Source of the DNA: Lacinutrix sp.
GTDB lineage: Bacteria > Bacteroidota > Bacteroidia > Flavobacteriales > Flavobacteriaceae
Direction: 5' to 3'
DNA length: 64,000 bases
NCBI RefSeq assembly: GCF_029238095.1
Contig: NZ_JAQWGS010000023.1
Location: 62,001 to 126,000 of the forward strand
Of the stretch, positions 9,030 to 18,169 are shown piece after piece. The notes under the pieces were generated by a model, which did no database searches, was not told the origin of the DNA, and was given only the letters and a program-made list of their open reading frames with translations. The translations under genes were made by a program, and so were the position numbers. The number at the start of each line of letters is the position of its first letter. Position 1 is the first letter of the stretch.

Positions 9030-9713
9030 TTAATGATTGGTTTGCTCTTCGATTTGATCTATAATTTGTTGCGGATTCAATTTATCTTTAGGAAGAAAGC
9101 CTTTAATAATAAGTACTGTACCACAAACCGCTAAAATAAGACCTAAAAAACGTTTAACCTTAATAATAGCTTGAGGTGTTAACTTGTTTTTTAATTGTTT
9201 TGCTAGTAATATTTTTATTATATCTGTAACAAAGTAAGCTGTTATCATGGTTCCAAAAAAAACAATAAACCTATTGGTATTATTATCTAAACTAGGACCA
9301 ACAACAATAATGATTCCCAACCAAAAAACAAGAACGCCAATATTTATAAAGTTTAAAAAAAAGCCTTTAATAAATAATGTAAAATAGTTTGTTTTTGGTG
9401 CTGATAGCTGTTTGGTATCTATGGCTTCTTTTTTGGGTTTTTTAAAATATATAATGAATCCATAAACCGCTAAAATTGTGCCGCCAAACACATATAAACC
9501 TGGTTGATTACTGAGGTTTTCTAATAACTGAAAACTAGAGAAATAGGCAATTGCAATAAATAAAATATCTGCTAGAATAACACCTAAATCGAAAGCTAAA
9601 GCTGCTCTAAAACCTTTAATTACACTTGTTTCTAGAAGTACAAAAAAAACAGGACCAATCATAAAAGCTAAAAAAAAGCCTAATGGTATTGCTGCCTGAA
9701 TATCTTCAATCAT
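9030..9713 (-). CDS. LysE-family amino-acid/metabolite exporter
   Basis: 227 residues, about six membrane helices. The N-terminal IPLGFFLAFMIGPVFFVLLE contains the conserved Gly-Pro of helix 1 in the LysE/RhtB superfamily, and ALAFDLGVILADILFI is the usual second helix. Members export amino acids or related small solutes; the substrate cannot be assigned. The last 20 residues are a soluble Gln-rich tail (NPQQIIDQIEEQTNH). It is a leftward single gene, separated from its upstream neighbour by the hairpin at 9807-9835. Confidence 0.85.
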   Translation of the reverse strand: MIEDIQAAIPLGFFLAFMIGPVFFVLLETSVIKGFRAALAFDLGVILADILFIAIAYFSSFQLLENLSNQPGLYVFGGTILAVYGFIIYFKKPKKEAIDTKQLSAPKTNYFTLFIKGFFLNFINIGVLVFWLGIIIVVGPSLDNNTNRFIVFFGTMITAYFVTDIIKILLAKQLKNKLTPQAIIKVKRFLGLILAVCGTVLIIKGFLPKDKLNPQQIIDQIEEQTNH

Positions 9714-9806
9714 AAAAAAGGAAAGTCTATTTACTACAAAGTAAAGAAATTATGTGATTAAAGTAAAGAATTAATAGTTTTTAGTAAGCTATTGTTATTT
9801 AAACAC

Positions 9807-9835
9807 AAAAAGCTTCAGAAAATATGAAGCTTTTT
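9807..9835 (-). terminator. Terminator of the GIN-domain gene
   Basis: Eleven-pair stem AAAAAGCTTCA / TGAAGCTTTTT with a seven-base loop. It lies downstream of the leftward gene ending at 9905 and has T runs on both strands. Confidence 0.8.
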
Positions 9836-9904
9836 TATATTCTTTTAATGAGATTATTTGGAAGCCTATTTTAAGCAAAGACTAAAAACTTAAAATAACA
9901 GAAT

Positions 9905-10579
9905 TTAATTTTTAATCTCTATTCTACCTCCAAAAGTTTGTTTTTTCTTAACGTTTTTTGGGTTTCCATAAATATAAATGTCTCCACCTGCTGTTATTCT
10001 TGCATCTACGCTTTCGCTAGCATTAATATCTGCTTCACCTGCTGCTCTAATTTTAACTTTAGTGTCCTTAGAGATGAGTTCTTTTCCTTGATAAATACCA
10101 CCTGTGTTTATGGTTACATCTTGAGATTTTGATTTTCCTTTAGTTTCTATAATTCCACCAGATACAGATCTTACTTCCAGGTTTTTAACATCTAATCCTA
10201 TTTTTAAAATAGCACCTTCTTGTACTCTAAGTTCTATTTTATCTTGTTCTATAAGCTCATTACCAACAATTTTTGCACCTTCATTACCATCTATAACCTC
10301 TAGTGTTGTGTAGTGTACTGCTACAAATGTTTTTGTGCCATCAAAAGTACGCTCAAATTTCATACGTACTTTTAATATGTTATTTTTTGAAATAATTTCT
10401 ACATCGTCTGCATCTTGTCCAGAGATAACAACTTTGTTTTGGTCTGATTTTACCAAACTAATATGAATTAAATCGTAGACTTTAACGGTTGTAAAGTCTT
10501 GTACAGTCATCTCTTTTGGGTTTTGAGAAAAGAGAGAAATTGAAATAAATAGAGAGATTACAAATGTTACTAGTTTCAT
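9905..10579 (-). CDS. Secreted head-GIN-domain (DUF2807) beta-solenoid protein
   Basis: 224 residues with a signal peptide (MKLVTFVISLFISISLFSQ). The rest is regular short beta strands with the pattern of the putative autotransporter adhesin head GIN domain: KIGLDVKNLEVRSVSGGIIE, DVTINTGGIYQGKEL and ARITAGGDIYIYGNPKNV. The fold is a right-handed beta solenoid and the protein is probably periplasmic or surface associated. Its function is unknown. The C-terminal GNPKNVKKKQTFGG is the usual end of this domain. It may be cotranscribed with the downstream-facing ybjQ-like gene, 62 bases upstream. Confidence 0.8.
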   Translation of the reverse strand: MKLVTFVISLFISISLFSQNPKEMTVQDFTTVKVYDLIHISLVKSDQNKVVISGQDADDVEIISKNNILKVRMKFERTFDGTKTFVAVHYTTLEVIDGNEGAKIVGNELIEQDKIELRVQEGAILKIGLDVKNLEVRSVSGGIIETKGKSKSQDVTINTGGIYQGKELISKDTKVKIRAAGEADINASESVDARITAGGDIYIYGNPKNVKKKQTFGGRIEIKN

Positions 10580-10641
10580 AATAAAAATAATTGTTTCTTA
10601 TAAAGAGTCTATAAAACTAGAAGTGTTACAGTTTTTAAATA

Positions 10642-10974
10642 TTATTTTTCTATTACAACACTTACAGCTGTTCCTGTTATTGAAATTATTAATGTAGCTG
10701 ATTGCAATAAAGGTTCTATATCTACTTTAATACCAACTATAGCATTTGCATTTAAAGCTTGAGCGTTACTTTTTAATTTTTGAAATGCTTCCTCTTTAAG
10801 ATTTTGAAGTCCTTCTTCGTAAGCTTCATAATATTTTTTCATACTAAACATATCTTTAAAAGACATCTTTTTACCTTTATAAGAATAACTTGAGTTATAT
10901 GAAATTCCTGTTACAATACCTTTGTATTCTACTATTCTAAAACCTTCTATAGAGTTTGTTGTTGTAAGTACCAT
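10642..10974 (-). CDS. YbjQ/UPF0145 family protein
   Basis: 110 residues, a cytoplasmic pentamer-forming family (PF01906). The conserved pieces are VEYKGIVTGISY near residue 17 and LNANAIVGIKVDIEPL near residue 72, both typical of YbjQ. A heavy-metal-binding role has been proposed for the family but is not proven. The insertion SSYSYKGKKMSFKDMFSMKK and the EEGLQNLKEEAFQKL helix fit family spacing. It reads leftward toward the GIN-domain gene. Confidence 0.8.
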   Translation of the reverse strand: MVLTTTNSIEGFRIVEYKGIVTGISYNSSYSYKGKKMSFKDMFSMKKYYEAYEEGLQNLKEEAFQKLKSNAQALNANAIVGIKVDIEPLLQSATLIISITGTAVSVVIEK

Positions 10975-11015
10975 AATTAATTTTTTTATATTGGTTTACT
11001 AATTTAAAAAATAAA

Positions 11016-11060
11016 GCTTCTCGATACAATTCTGAAGGCTTTTAGAATCACTCGAAGTGA
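11016..11060. repeat. Dispersed intergenic repeat fragment
   Basis: GCTTCTCGATAC (11016-11027) and CACTCGAAGTGA (11049-11060) flank a short ATTCT/AGAAT inverted repeat. The first 12-mer recurs in reverse complement at 36519-36530. Such Bacteroidota intergenic palindromic elements are common; this looks like one degenerate copy. Confidence 0.5.
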
Positions 11061-11073
11061 TAAATATTTAAAC

Positions 11074-13266
11074 TTAAGGTTTTCCTATTAATTCGAAATC
11101 TAAATGACGTTTAATTAAATCGGCTTGTTTTACTTTTACAATAACTTCATCACCTAGTTGGTACATTTTTTTTGTTTTTTGGCCAATTAATGCAAATTGC
11201 TCTTGATCGAACGTATAGTAATCTCCTTTAATATCGCGTGTTCTTACCATACCTTCACATTTATTGGATACAATTTCTACGTAAATTCCCCAATCTGTTG
11301 CTCCAGAAATAACACCTAAAAACTCTTCGTCTTGGTGGTCTTGCATAAAACGAATTTGCATATATTTAATAGAATCTCTTTCGGCTTTTGTTGCTAAATA
11401 TTCCATATCACTCGAGTGTTTACAACGTTCTTGGTATACTTCTGTATTTGCAGATTTTTCACCATCTAGATAGCGTTGTAATAACCTGTGTGCCATAACA
11501 TCTGGATAACGACGAATAGGAGAGGTAAAGTGACTGTAATAATCGAAAGCTAAACCGTAATGACCAATGTTTTTGGTAGTATATTCTGCTTTAGACATGG
11601 TACGTATTGCTAAAGTATCGACTAAGTTTTGTTCTTTTTTTCCTTGAACATCACTTAATAACTTATTTAAAGATGATGCTATACCTTCTTTATTGTTGAA
11701 ATTAAGCTTATGTCCAAATTTAGATACAACGCCTTGTAAAGCCATTAATTTATCTTCGTTTGGTTCGTCATGTACTCTGTAAACAAATGTTTTTTCTGGT
11801 TTTTGTTTTCCTATAAACTCTGAAACCTTTCGGTTTGCTAACAACATAAATTCTTCAATTAATTTATTGGCATCTTTACTGGTTTTAAAGAATACACCAA
11901 CTGGATTAGATTCTTCATCTAAATCGAATTTTACTTCTACTTTATCGAAACTAATCGCACCAGAACGCATACGTTGTGCACGCATAATTTTAGCGAGTTC
12001 GTCCATTTTTAAAACTGCATCTGCAATGGCTTGATCTGTTTTGTATACTGCTCCTGTTAGCGATACTTCGGCTGGAATAGTATTATTTTTATTTTCTATA
12101 ATTGCTTGTGCTTCTTCGTAAGCAAAACGAGCATCAGAGTAGGTTACTGTTCTACCAAACCATTCGTTTTTAATATTAGCTTTAGTATCTAATTCAAATA
12201 CTGCAGAAAAGGTATATTTTTCTTCATGCGGTCTTAAAGAACAGGCTCTATTACTAAGAATCTCTGGAAGCATTGGTACTACTCTGTCAACTAAATAAAC
12301 AGATGTTGCACGTTCGTAGGCTTCATCGTCTAGAACAGTGCCTTCTTGAAGGTAGTGAGAAACATCTGCAATATGGATTCCTATTTCGTAATTACCATTT
12401 TCTAAAACAGTAAAAGATAAAGCATCATCAAAATCTTTTGCATCTTTTGGATCTATGGTAAAGGTTAAATCTTTACGCATATCGCGTCGCTTTGCAATTT
12501 CTTCTGGTTTAATATTTAAATCTATAGTGTTTGTGTAGTCTTCAACTTCTTTTGGAAATTCGTATGGTAAACCATAATCTGCAAGAATAGCGTGAATTTC
12601 GGTATTATGTTCTCCAGCTTTACCAAGTACTTTAATCACTTTTCCGTTAGGAGAATCAGCTTTTTCTGGCCATTCTTCCATAGTTACTAGTACTTTGTCA
12701 CCATCTTCTGCATTCTTGGTTTTATTAATTGGTACAAAAATGTCTGTTTTCATTTTGTTACCATCAACCACTACAAATGCAAAATTTTTGCCTTTATGAA
12801 TTTGAATAATGCCAACATAATCCGTTTTTGCTCGTTTAATTATTTTGGTTATTTCGCCTTCAAGTTTACCTTGTTTTCTACGTTTATAGATGTATAATTC
12901 TACTTCATCACCATTCAACGCTTTGTTAACATTATTGGATGCTATGTAAATATCGTCTTCAAAATCTTCGCAAATAACATAACCGTTACCCCGTTGTGCA
13001 GCATCGAAAATTCCTGTGTGATATTCTGTATTATTTATAATCTGGAATTTACCACGATCTATTTCTTTAATATCTTCTTTAGCTTTAAGTTGCGCTAATT
13101 TTTTTATAATCTGATTGCGACTACTAGCATCGTTAACACCTAATTTAGCTGCAATTTGTTTGTAGTTATAAGATTGGTTTCTGTCTTTTTTTAAAATACT
13201 TAGAATTGTATTTGTTAGGTTAGAAATCTTGTTATGTGAAGGTTTCCTGTGTTTCTTTTTTGTCAT
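11074..13266 (-). CDS. rnr: Ribonuclease R
   Basis: 730 residues with the full RNase II/R order: an N-terminal winged-helix region (about 10-75, YKQIAAKLGVNDASSRNQI), two cold-shock OB domains (about 80-235), the RNB catalytic domain containing DPKDAKDFDDALSF with the metal-binding aspartates and HIADVSHYL, and a C-terminal S1 domain (GVISGATDWGIYVEI). It is a 3'-to-5' hydrolytic exoribonuclease acting on structured RNA and in rRNA and tmRNA-linked quality control. The Lys-rich N-terminus (MTKKKHRKPSHNK) is usual. It is transcribed leftward from the 0.7 kb AT-rich gap. Confidence 0.96.
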   Translation of the reverse strand: MTKKKHRKPSHNKISNLTNTILSILKKDRNQSYNYKQIAAKLGVNDASSRNQIIKKLAQLKAKEDIKEIDRGKFQIINNTEYHTGIFDAAQRGNGYVICEDFEDDIYIASNNVNKALNGDEVELYIYKRRKQGKLEGEITKIIKRAKTDYVGIIQIHKGKNFAFVVVDGNKMKTDIFVPINKTKNAEDGDKVLVTMEEWPEKADSPNGKVIKVLGKAGEHNTEIHAILADYGLPYEFPKEVEDYTNTIDLNIKPEEIAKRRDMRKDLTFTIDPKDAKDFDDALSFTVLENGNYEIGIHIADVSHYLQEGTVLDDEAYERATSVYLVDRVVPMLPEILSNRACSLRPHEEKYTFSAVFELDTKANIKNEWFGRTVTYSDARFAYEEAQAIIENKNNTIPAEVSLTGAVYKTDQAIADAVLKMDELAKIMRAQRMRSGAISFDKVEVKFDLDEESNPVGVFFKTSKDANKLIEEFMLLANRKVSEFIGKQKPEKTFVYRVHDEPNEDKLMALQGVVSKFGHKLNFNNKEGIASSLNKLLSDVQGKKEQNLVDTLAIRTMSKAEYTTKNIGHYGLAFDYYSHFTSPIRRYPDVMAHRLLQRYLDGEKSANTEVYQERCKHSSDMEYLATKAERDSIKYMQIRFMQDHQDEEFLGVISGATDWGIYVEIVSNKCEGMVRTRDIKGDYYTFDQEQFALIGQKTKKMYQLGDEVIVKVKQADLIKRHLDFELIGKP

Positions 13267-14001
13267 TTAATTTGTAATCATATTGAATTTCTAAAGTTAA
13301 GTGAAATTCTGTTATTTTTTAACTTAATATAAGCGAAGAGAGGTTATTAAGTTTATGCAAAGCTACGTTTTTAATATTAAATCGGTATTTCTTTAATATT
13401 AAGTTAACTAAAACTCTTATCAACATTTATAATATATATTATTATTCTTTATTTAAAATTAAAAAAAAAAATGATGATGATTATTGCTTGTGAATAGCGG
13501 TATAACTTTTTAAGGTTTTAATTGTTTAGGTTACTTTTCTCTTTCTACTAACAGTTTATAAACATATTAAAAGACTGGTTTTTATACTATTTAACTTTAC
13601 TATTAACAACTGTTTATAACCTAAGTTCACAACTAATTTTTAATAAGTATTTTATTTTTTTGTGTTGGTATCTGTTCTTTTTTTAATGATAAATAACCAA
13701 AAGAAAATAGCTAACTTTTTTGGTGGTTAACTTTGTACTTTAGTATGAAAATTTAACTGGAAAAACCTAATAAAAGTTTTAATAACCTATAATTAGATAT
13801 TAACAAGTAGTCAATAATAAATAGTACACTTGTTAACAGCAACTATAAATACTACTATAGTATTCGTTTTATTAAACTTAAAAAATTTGAATAAGTAAAA
13901 GGTAGTATGTTATGGATACTTATAATCAATTATTAACTTTGAATTTATAAATAATTTAAGAATAGATTTCTGTGAAAGCGGAAAATAAAAAACTTTTTTC
14001 A
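13267..14001. other. Long AT-rich intergenic region between divergent rnr and rpiB
   Basis: About 0.7 kb without a credible gene on either strand. It holds a ten-A run near 13461, repeated short motifs such as AACAGTTTATAAAC (13549) and AACTGTTTATAACC (13599), a TTATCAACA one base from a DnaA box at 13418, and several GTTAAC words. It must contain the divergent promoters. An origin-like or regulatory role is possible but unproven. Confidence 0.4.
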
Positions 14002-14430
14002 ATGAAAATATCTATAGGTAACGATCATGCTGGTACAGATTATAAATTTGCTATTGTAAAGCATTTAGAAGCTAAAGGTATTACAGTTCTAAATCACGGA
14101 ACAGATGCCACAGAGAGTGTAGATTATCCAGATTTTGTTCATCCTGTAGCAAAAGATGTAGTCTCTAAAATTTCAGATTTTGGTATTTTAATTTGTGGAA
14201 GTGCCAATGGTGTAGCCATGACAGCAAATAAACATCAAGGTATTAGAGCAGGTATTTGTTGGACTAAAGAAATTACAGCACTTACTAGACAACATAATAA
14301 TGCAAATATTATTTGTATTCCAGCGCGTTATACAGCTATACAACAAGCTATTGCTATGGTAGATACTTTTTTAGAAATTGACTTTAAAGGAGGAAGACAC
14401 CAAAACCGTGTAGATAAAATTCCGTGTTAA
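14002..14430 (+). CDS. rpiB: Ribose-5-phosphate isomerase B
   Basis: 142 residues from the ATG at 14002 (MKISIGNDHAGTDYK); a GTG ten codons earlier is possible, but the family begins at this methionine. Key features are GNDHAGTDYK, the active-site Cys in ILICGSANGVAM, and NKHQGIRAG with the phosphate-binding Arg. The enzyme interconverts ribose 5-phosphate and ribulose 5-phosphate in the non-oxidative pentose phosphate pathway. The following acetyltransferase gene starts 20 bases downstream and is probably cotranscribed. Confidence 0.93.
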   Translation: MKISIGNDHAGTDYKFAIVKHLEAKGITVLNHGTDATESVDYPDFVHPVAKDVVSKISDFGILICGSANGVAMTANKHQGIRAGICWTKEITALTRQHNNANIICIPARYTAIQQAIAMVDTFLEIDFKGGRHQNRVDKIPC

Positions 14431-14450
14431 TATTATTTTAAAATAAAGCT

Positions 14451-14897
14451 ATGCTTAATATAGTTATTAAACCATTTAATGAACTTTCTATACTAGAGTT
14501 GTACAATTTATTACAATTAAGAAGTGAAGTGTTTGTTGTAGAACAAGATTGTGTATATCAAGATATTGACGGGAAAGACCAAAATGCATTACACGTAATT
14601 GGTTATAAAAATGACAGAATCGTAGCTTATACTCGTCTTTTTAAACCAGGAGATTATTTTAAAGCATCTAGTATTGGCAGAGTAGTAGTTGCTAAAAACC
14701 AAAGGCAATTTAAGTATGGTTACGATATTATGGAAGCCTCAATTAAGGCTATAAAAACACATTTTAATGTTACAGAAATTAAAATATCTGCACAGTGTTA
14801 TTTAAAAAATTTTTATAATAATTTGGAGTTTTTTGAAATAGGAGAGGAGTATCTTGAAGATGGAATTCCACATATTGCTATGTTATATAAAAAGTAA
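14451..14897 (+). CDS. ElaA-like GNAT acetyltransferase
   Basis: 148 residues with one GNAT domain. The early motif LYNLLQLRSEVFVVEQDCVYQDID is the hallmark of the ElaA subfamily, and SSIGRVVVAKNQRQFKYGYD is the acetyl-CoA-binding motif A equivalent. The C-terminal EIKISAQCYLKNFYNNLEF also matches ElaA. The substrate is unknown. It lies 20 bases after rpiB in the same direction and converges on the OmpA-like gene with an 11-base gap. Confidence 0.85.
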   Translation: MLNIVIKPFNELSILELYNLLQLRSEVFVVEQDCVYQDIDGKDQNALHVIGYKNDRIVAYTRLFKPGDYFKASSIGRVVVAKNQRQFKYGYDIMEASIKAIKTHFNVTEIKISAQCYLKNFYNNLEFFEIGEEYLEDGIPHIAMLYKK

Positions 14898-14908
14898 AAA
14901 ATTATTAT

Positions 14909-15769
14909 TTAATTCTTCTCTGTAACATAAGTAACTAATATCTCGACTCTTCTATCTAATTCTGGTGCACCACCAAGAGGAAACTTTCTACGCATACCAA
15001 CGTATTTCATTCGTTTTTTATCGACACCTTTTTTAGCTAAATAATCGTAAATAAAACGAGCTCTTGCAACCGATAGATTTCTCTTTCCTGTTTTTTTATC
15101 TACTGCATCTCTACTGTTTTGCGTACAACACACATGACCTTGTATTGTAAAATATATATTTTTATTTTCTACCATAATTGTAGCTAGCTCTTCGAGTGTT
15201 TTTTTAGAACTTGAAGTTACATAACTATAACTTGTTTTAAAATAAATTTTATCTAAACGAATTTTATCTCCTTTTTTAACAGTCCCTTTTTTTATATCGT
15301 CTGTGGTTTTTTCTTTTGTTTTTTCTTTGTCTACAATTTCAACCGCTTCTTTAATATCTTTTTTAGGTGTTTTTTTGGTAACAATTACTTCAACTTTTCT
15401 ATTTAAACCACGAATTTGGTGCACTTCTTCTTCGTTTAAAACTTTTAAAAGTATTTCTCCTTTTCCATTAACATTAGTAATTAAATCTGGATCTATACCA
15501 TAACCAGAAAACATATCTTTAATGGTATTTGCACGATTTTGAGAGAGTTCTAAATTGTATTCGTTTGTACCTCTATCGTCTGTAAAACCGTAAATAGAAA
15601 CTTTTTCTACTGGAATACTATCTAGAGAAGATATAAACAGAAGTAATCTGTTTTCTTCTGTTAAAGGCACTTCATATTTATCTGTATCAAAATAAACATC
15701 ATGAGTTAATTCTTGTTGTGAATATCCTGATAATGATACCAATAAAAAAAGAGTAATTAAATATTTCAT
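14909..15769 (-). CDS. Exported protein with two OmpA-like peptidoglycan-binding domains
   Basis: 286 residues with a signal peptide (MKYLITLFLLVSLSGYSQQ). Two OmpA-C domains are visible: residues about 20-130 (VSIYGFTDDRGTNEYNLELS and the Arg-rich helix end) and about 170-285 (FTIQGHVCCTQNSRDAV ... LSVARARFIYDYLAKKGV). The linker is Lys/Glu/Thr-rich. OmpA-C domains bind diaminopimelate of peptidoglycan, so this is a periplasmic tether or envelope-stability protein. No beta barrel or lipobox is present. It follows the S41 protease gene by 22 bases and is likely in the same operon as rnpA. Confidence 0.85.
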   Translation of the reverse strand: MKYLITLFLLVSLSGYSQQELTHDVYFDTDKYEVPLTEENRLLLFISSLDSIPVEKVSIYGFTDDRGTNEYNLELSQNRANTIKDMFSGYGIDPDLITNVNGKGEILLKVLNEEEVHQIRGLNRKVEVIVTKKTPKKDIKEAVEIVDKEKTKEKTTDDIKKGTVKKGDKIRLDKIYFKTSYSYVTSSSKKTLEELATIMVENKNIYFTIQGHVCCTQNSRDAVDKKTGKRNLSVARARFIYDYLAKKGVDKKRMKYVGMRRKFPLGGAPELDRRVEILVTYVTEKN

Positions 15770-15791
15770 TTTAATATATTTTTTATTAAAA

Positions 15792-17438
15792 TTAGTTTAA
15801 ATAGCGCTTGTATTTAGTTGGATTTTCTAATATTTCTGTAGCTTTTTTAATTTCGTTATTATGAAGCTTATAATACTCGTATAAACCTTCTCTATAGACA
15901 TAGCGTTTAATAATCTCATCACTTAATAAACCCATGAGTTGAGATTTATTATCGTCTAAAGCTTTAATTTTTGATTGGTTTAGATTTTGAATTAATGTGT
16001 TATAATCACGTTGAATATCATCATCTAAATTTTCTGTTTTAGCTATTTCTAAAGCCTTATTAAGAGACTTTTCTGTTTCTGTCTCGAAAGAGAACTCTGT
16101 AGTATTTAAAAATGTTTTAAACTCTTTAAAATCTGAATCTGTTAATTTCCAGTCGTTAATATTAGTAATATTTGTGTTGTTATAGTAGTATTTTGTTGCA
16201 AAATCAAAAATAGTTTGGCTACTTAAAACAGCCTTTGTAATAGTAGAATTTTTTGTGTTTTCTAAAGCTTCATCTGGAAAAACACCACCACCATCAAAAA
16301 CTTGTCTTCCGTTTTTTGTTTTAAAAACATTATAATCTTTTTGTTTTACTCTTACAGCATTTCCTTTTTCGTCTTTATTCCAGTAGTCTAAAGCTTGAAT
16401 ACATCTTCCAGAAGGTGTATAATAACGAGAAATAGTAACTTTTAACTGTGTTCCATAAGTCATTGCTTTAGATCGCTGCACTAAGCCTTTTCCAAAACTT
16501 CTTGATCCTACTATAACACCTCTATCTAAATCTTGTATGGTTCCAGATACAATTTCACTTGCAGAAGCACTACTACCATTAATTAACACAACGAGAGGAA
16601 TCTCTGTATCTATAGGTTCATTTTTTGTATAATATGTTCTATTGTATTTTTTTACTTTAGATTTTGTTGTTACAACTAGTTGTCCTTTTGGAACAAATAA
16701 ATTAACAACGTTAACAGCTTCACTTAATAATCCGCCAGGATTTCCACGTAAATCTAAAATTATATTTTTTGCACCTTGAGCCTTTAAATCTTTTAAAGCA
16801 TATGCTGTTTGTTGTGATGTTTTTTGGTTAAATTTTGTAAGCACTATGTAACCAGTTGTTTCATTAATCATAGAAAAATGAGGTACAGCATCTATTTCTA
16901 TTTCACTATGTTTAACTGTAGTTTTAGCTGTTTTACCTTGTCTTACGTATGTTATTTCTGCAGACGAGTTTGGCACGCCTTTAAGTAGGTTTCCAGCATC
17001 TTCTTTGTAATTAGCAACTAGCTGTCCATCTATTTCTATGATTTCGTCTCCAGCTTTTAAACCTGCTTTGTCTACTGGATACCCTTTATAAGGCTCTATT
17101 ATAACTAGTTTTTCTTTTAATATTTTTACATGAGCTCCAACTCCTGTATAATCTCCAGTTCTCTTAATTCTTTCAGCTTCAACATCTTGTTCGTTATAAA
17201 ACTTCGTATAAGGATCGAGTTCGTTTAACATGTTTTTAATAGCATTATCCATTAAATCTCCTGGATTAGTTTCGTCTACATAATTCATATTCAACTCTTT
17301 AAAAAGAGTGGTGAATATTTCAATTTGCTTAGCAATTTCAAAGAAATCGTTATTAAAGGTTTTAAATGCTGAACCTGTAAGTAGTATTGTAAGTGCTAAA
17401 ATAGGGATGAGCACTTTTTGTTTTAGTAATTTTTTCAT
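15792..17438 (-). CDS. S41-family C-terminal processing protease (CtpA-like)
   Basis: 548 residues. A membrane anchor or signal segment at about 8-27 is followed by a PDZ domain (about 95-170; YKGYPVDKAGLKAGDEIIEI) and the tail-specific protease domain with the catalytic Ser in LINGSSASASEIVSG and Lys in GSRSFGKGLVQ, then a long helical C-terminal region. It acts in the periplasm, trimming C-termini of exported proteins. The gene starts four bases after the rnpA stop codon, so the two are very probably coupled. Confidence 0.93.
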   Translation of the reverse strand: MKKLLKQKVLIPILALTILLTGSAFKTFNNDFFEIAKQIEIFTTLFKELNMNYVDETNPGDLMDNAIKNMLNELDPYTKFYNEQDVEAERIKRTGDYTGVGAHVKILKEKLVIIEPYKGYPVDKAGLKAGDEIIEIDGQLVANYKEDAGNLLKGVPNSSAEITYVRQGKTAKTTVKHSEIEIDAVPHFSMINETTGYIVLTKFNQKTSQQTAYALKDLKAQGAKNIILDLRGNPGGLLSEAVNVVNLFVPKGQLVVTTKSKVKKYNRTYYTKNEPIDTEIPLVVLINGSSASASEIVSGTIQDLDRGVIVGSRSFGKGLVQRSKAMTYGTQLKVTISRYYTPSGRCIQALDYWNKDEKGNAVRVKQKDYNVFKTKNGRQVFDGGGVFPDEALENTKNSTITKAVLSSQTIFDFATKYYYNNTNITNINDWKLTDSDFKEFKTFLNTTEFSFETETEKSLNKALEIAKTENLDDDIQRDYNTLIQNLNQSKIKALDDNKSQLMGLLSDEIIKRYVYREGLYEYYKLHNNEIKKATEILENPTKYKRYLN

Positions 17439-17442
17439 TGTT

Positions 17443-17808
17443 CTAGCTATTAGAAATAAAGTCTGTAAATTTAGAGATTACCTTTTTTGTTTTAGTATTT
17501 ACCAATTCAAAATCTGGCATATCTTTACTAATATATAATATCATTAACGCGTAATCGCTAACTTCATTATTTATTAACATGGATTTATTTAATCTGTAAG
17601 CTTCTCTTAACAAGCGTTTTATACGAATTCTATCTACTGCACGCTTGAAATTACGTTTACTTACTGAAACACCTACCTTTAAAGATTCACCATGTTTTAA
17701 ATACACCAACCGCAAAGGATATGCCGAAACCGATTGTCCTTCAAGAAATAATTGCTCGATGGTTTTTTGGCTCTTTAATTTTTCGTGTTTATTATAGGTT
17801 AGTTTCAT
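17443..17808 (-). CDS. rnpA: Ribonuclease P protein component
   Basis: 121 residues, normal length. It contains the RNR-type basic helix in VSVSKRNFKRAVDRIRIKRL followed by LREAYRLNK, and the N-terminal KHEKLKSQKTIEQLFLEGQ. It assists the RNase P RNA in 5' maturation of tRNAs. It is not next to rpmH or dnaA here, as is usual in Bacteroidota; instead it leads an operon with the S41 protease and OmpA-like gene. The RNase P RNA itself is not in the window. Confidence 0.93.
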   Translation of the reverse strand: MKLTYNKHEKLKSQKTIEQLFLEGQSVSAYPLRLVYLKHGESLKVGVSVSKRNFKRAVDRIRIKRLLREAYRLNKSMLINNEVSDYALMILYISKDMPDFELVNTKTKKVISKFTDFISNS

Positions 17809-17938
17809 TTGTGTTGATATAAAACAAATATAACAAATACATACAAGTTTTAAGCTTCATTTTTACATATGATATATGTCATATTTTATTTTTTAGATTT
17901 CTCTTAACTTAATGTTTTATTATTAAAACCTTTTAAGA

Positions 17939-18097
17939 ATGGGAAATTTAAATGTTACAAAACTTTTAGCTAAACAAATCTTTCACCTTTTTGGTTTTAG
18001 AGGTCAAAAGTTAGATAACACACATCTTTTGTTTAATAACAGAGAGCGTGTTGCCAGAGTAGATTTATATAAAAACGAAATTTGGTATAAAAATTAA
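17939..18097 (+). CDS. Small 52-residue ORF, unknown function
   Basis: ATG at 17939 opens a 52-codon frame ending at a TAA followed by a second stop. The product is basic, begins MGNLNVTKLLAKQIFHLFGF and ends RVDLYKNEIWYKN. It lies alone in the gap between rnpA and the M1 protease and is followed by a good terminator at 18121, which supports a real rightward transcript. No family is recognised. It could instead be a fragment or noncoding RNA. Confidence 0.5.
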   Translation: MGNLNVTKLLAKQIFHLFGFRGQKLDNTHLLFNNRERVARVDLYKNEIWYKN

Positions 18098-18120
18098 TAA
18101 TGTGGTTTATTAAATACAAA

Positions 18121-18149
18121 AAAGCCTTATCAGTAACGATAAGGCTTTT
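18121..18149. terminator. Bidirectional terminator
   Basis: Eleven-pair perfect stem AAAGCCTTATC / GATAAGGCTTT with a six-base loop and T runs on both sides. It lies between the small rightward ORF and the leftward M1 protease. Confidence 0.9.
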
Positions 18150-18169
18150 ATTTTTATGTTGTTATCTTT

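Noticed and set aside
13267-13971. Chromosome origin
   Set aside because: Only near-matches to DnaA boxes are seen, and no dnaA or dnaN is near. It is kept as a low-interest question, not a call.
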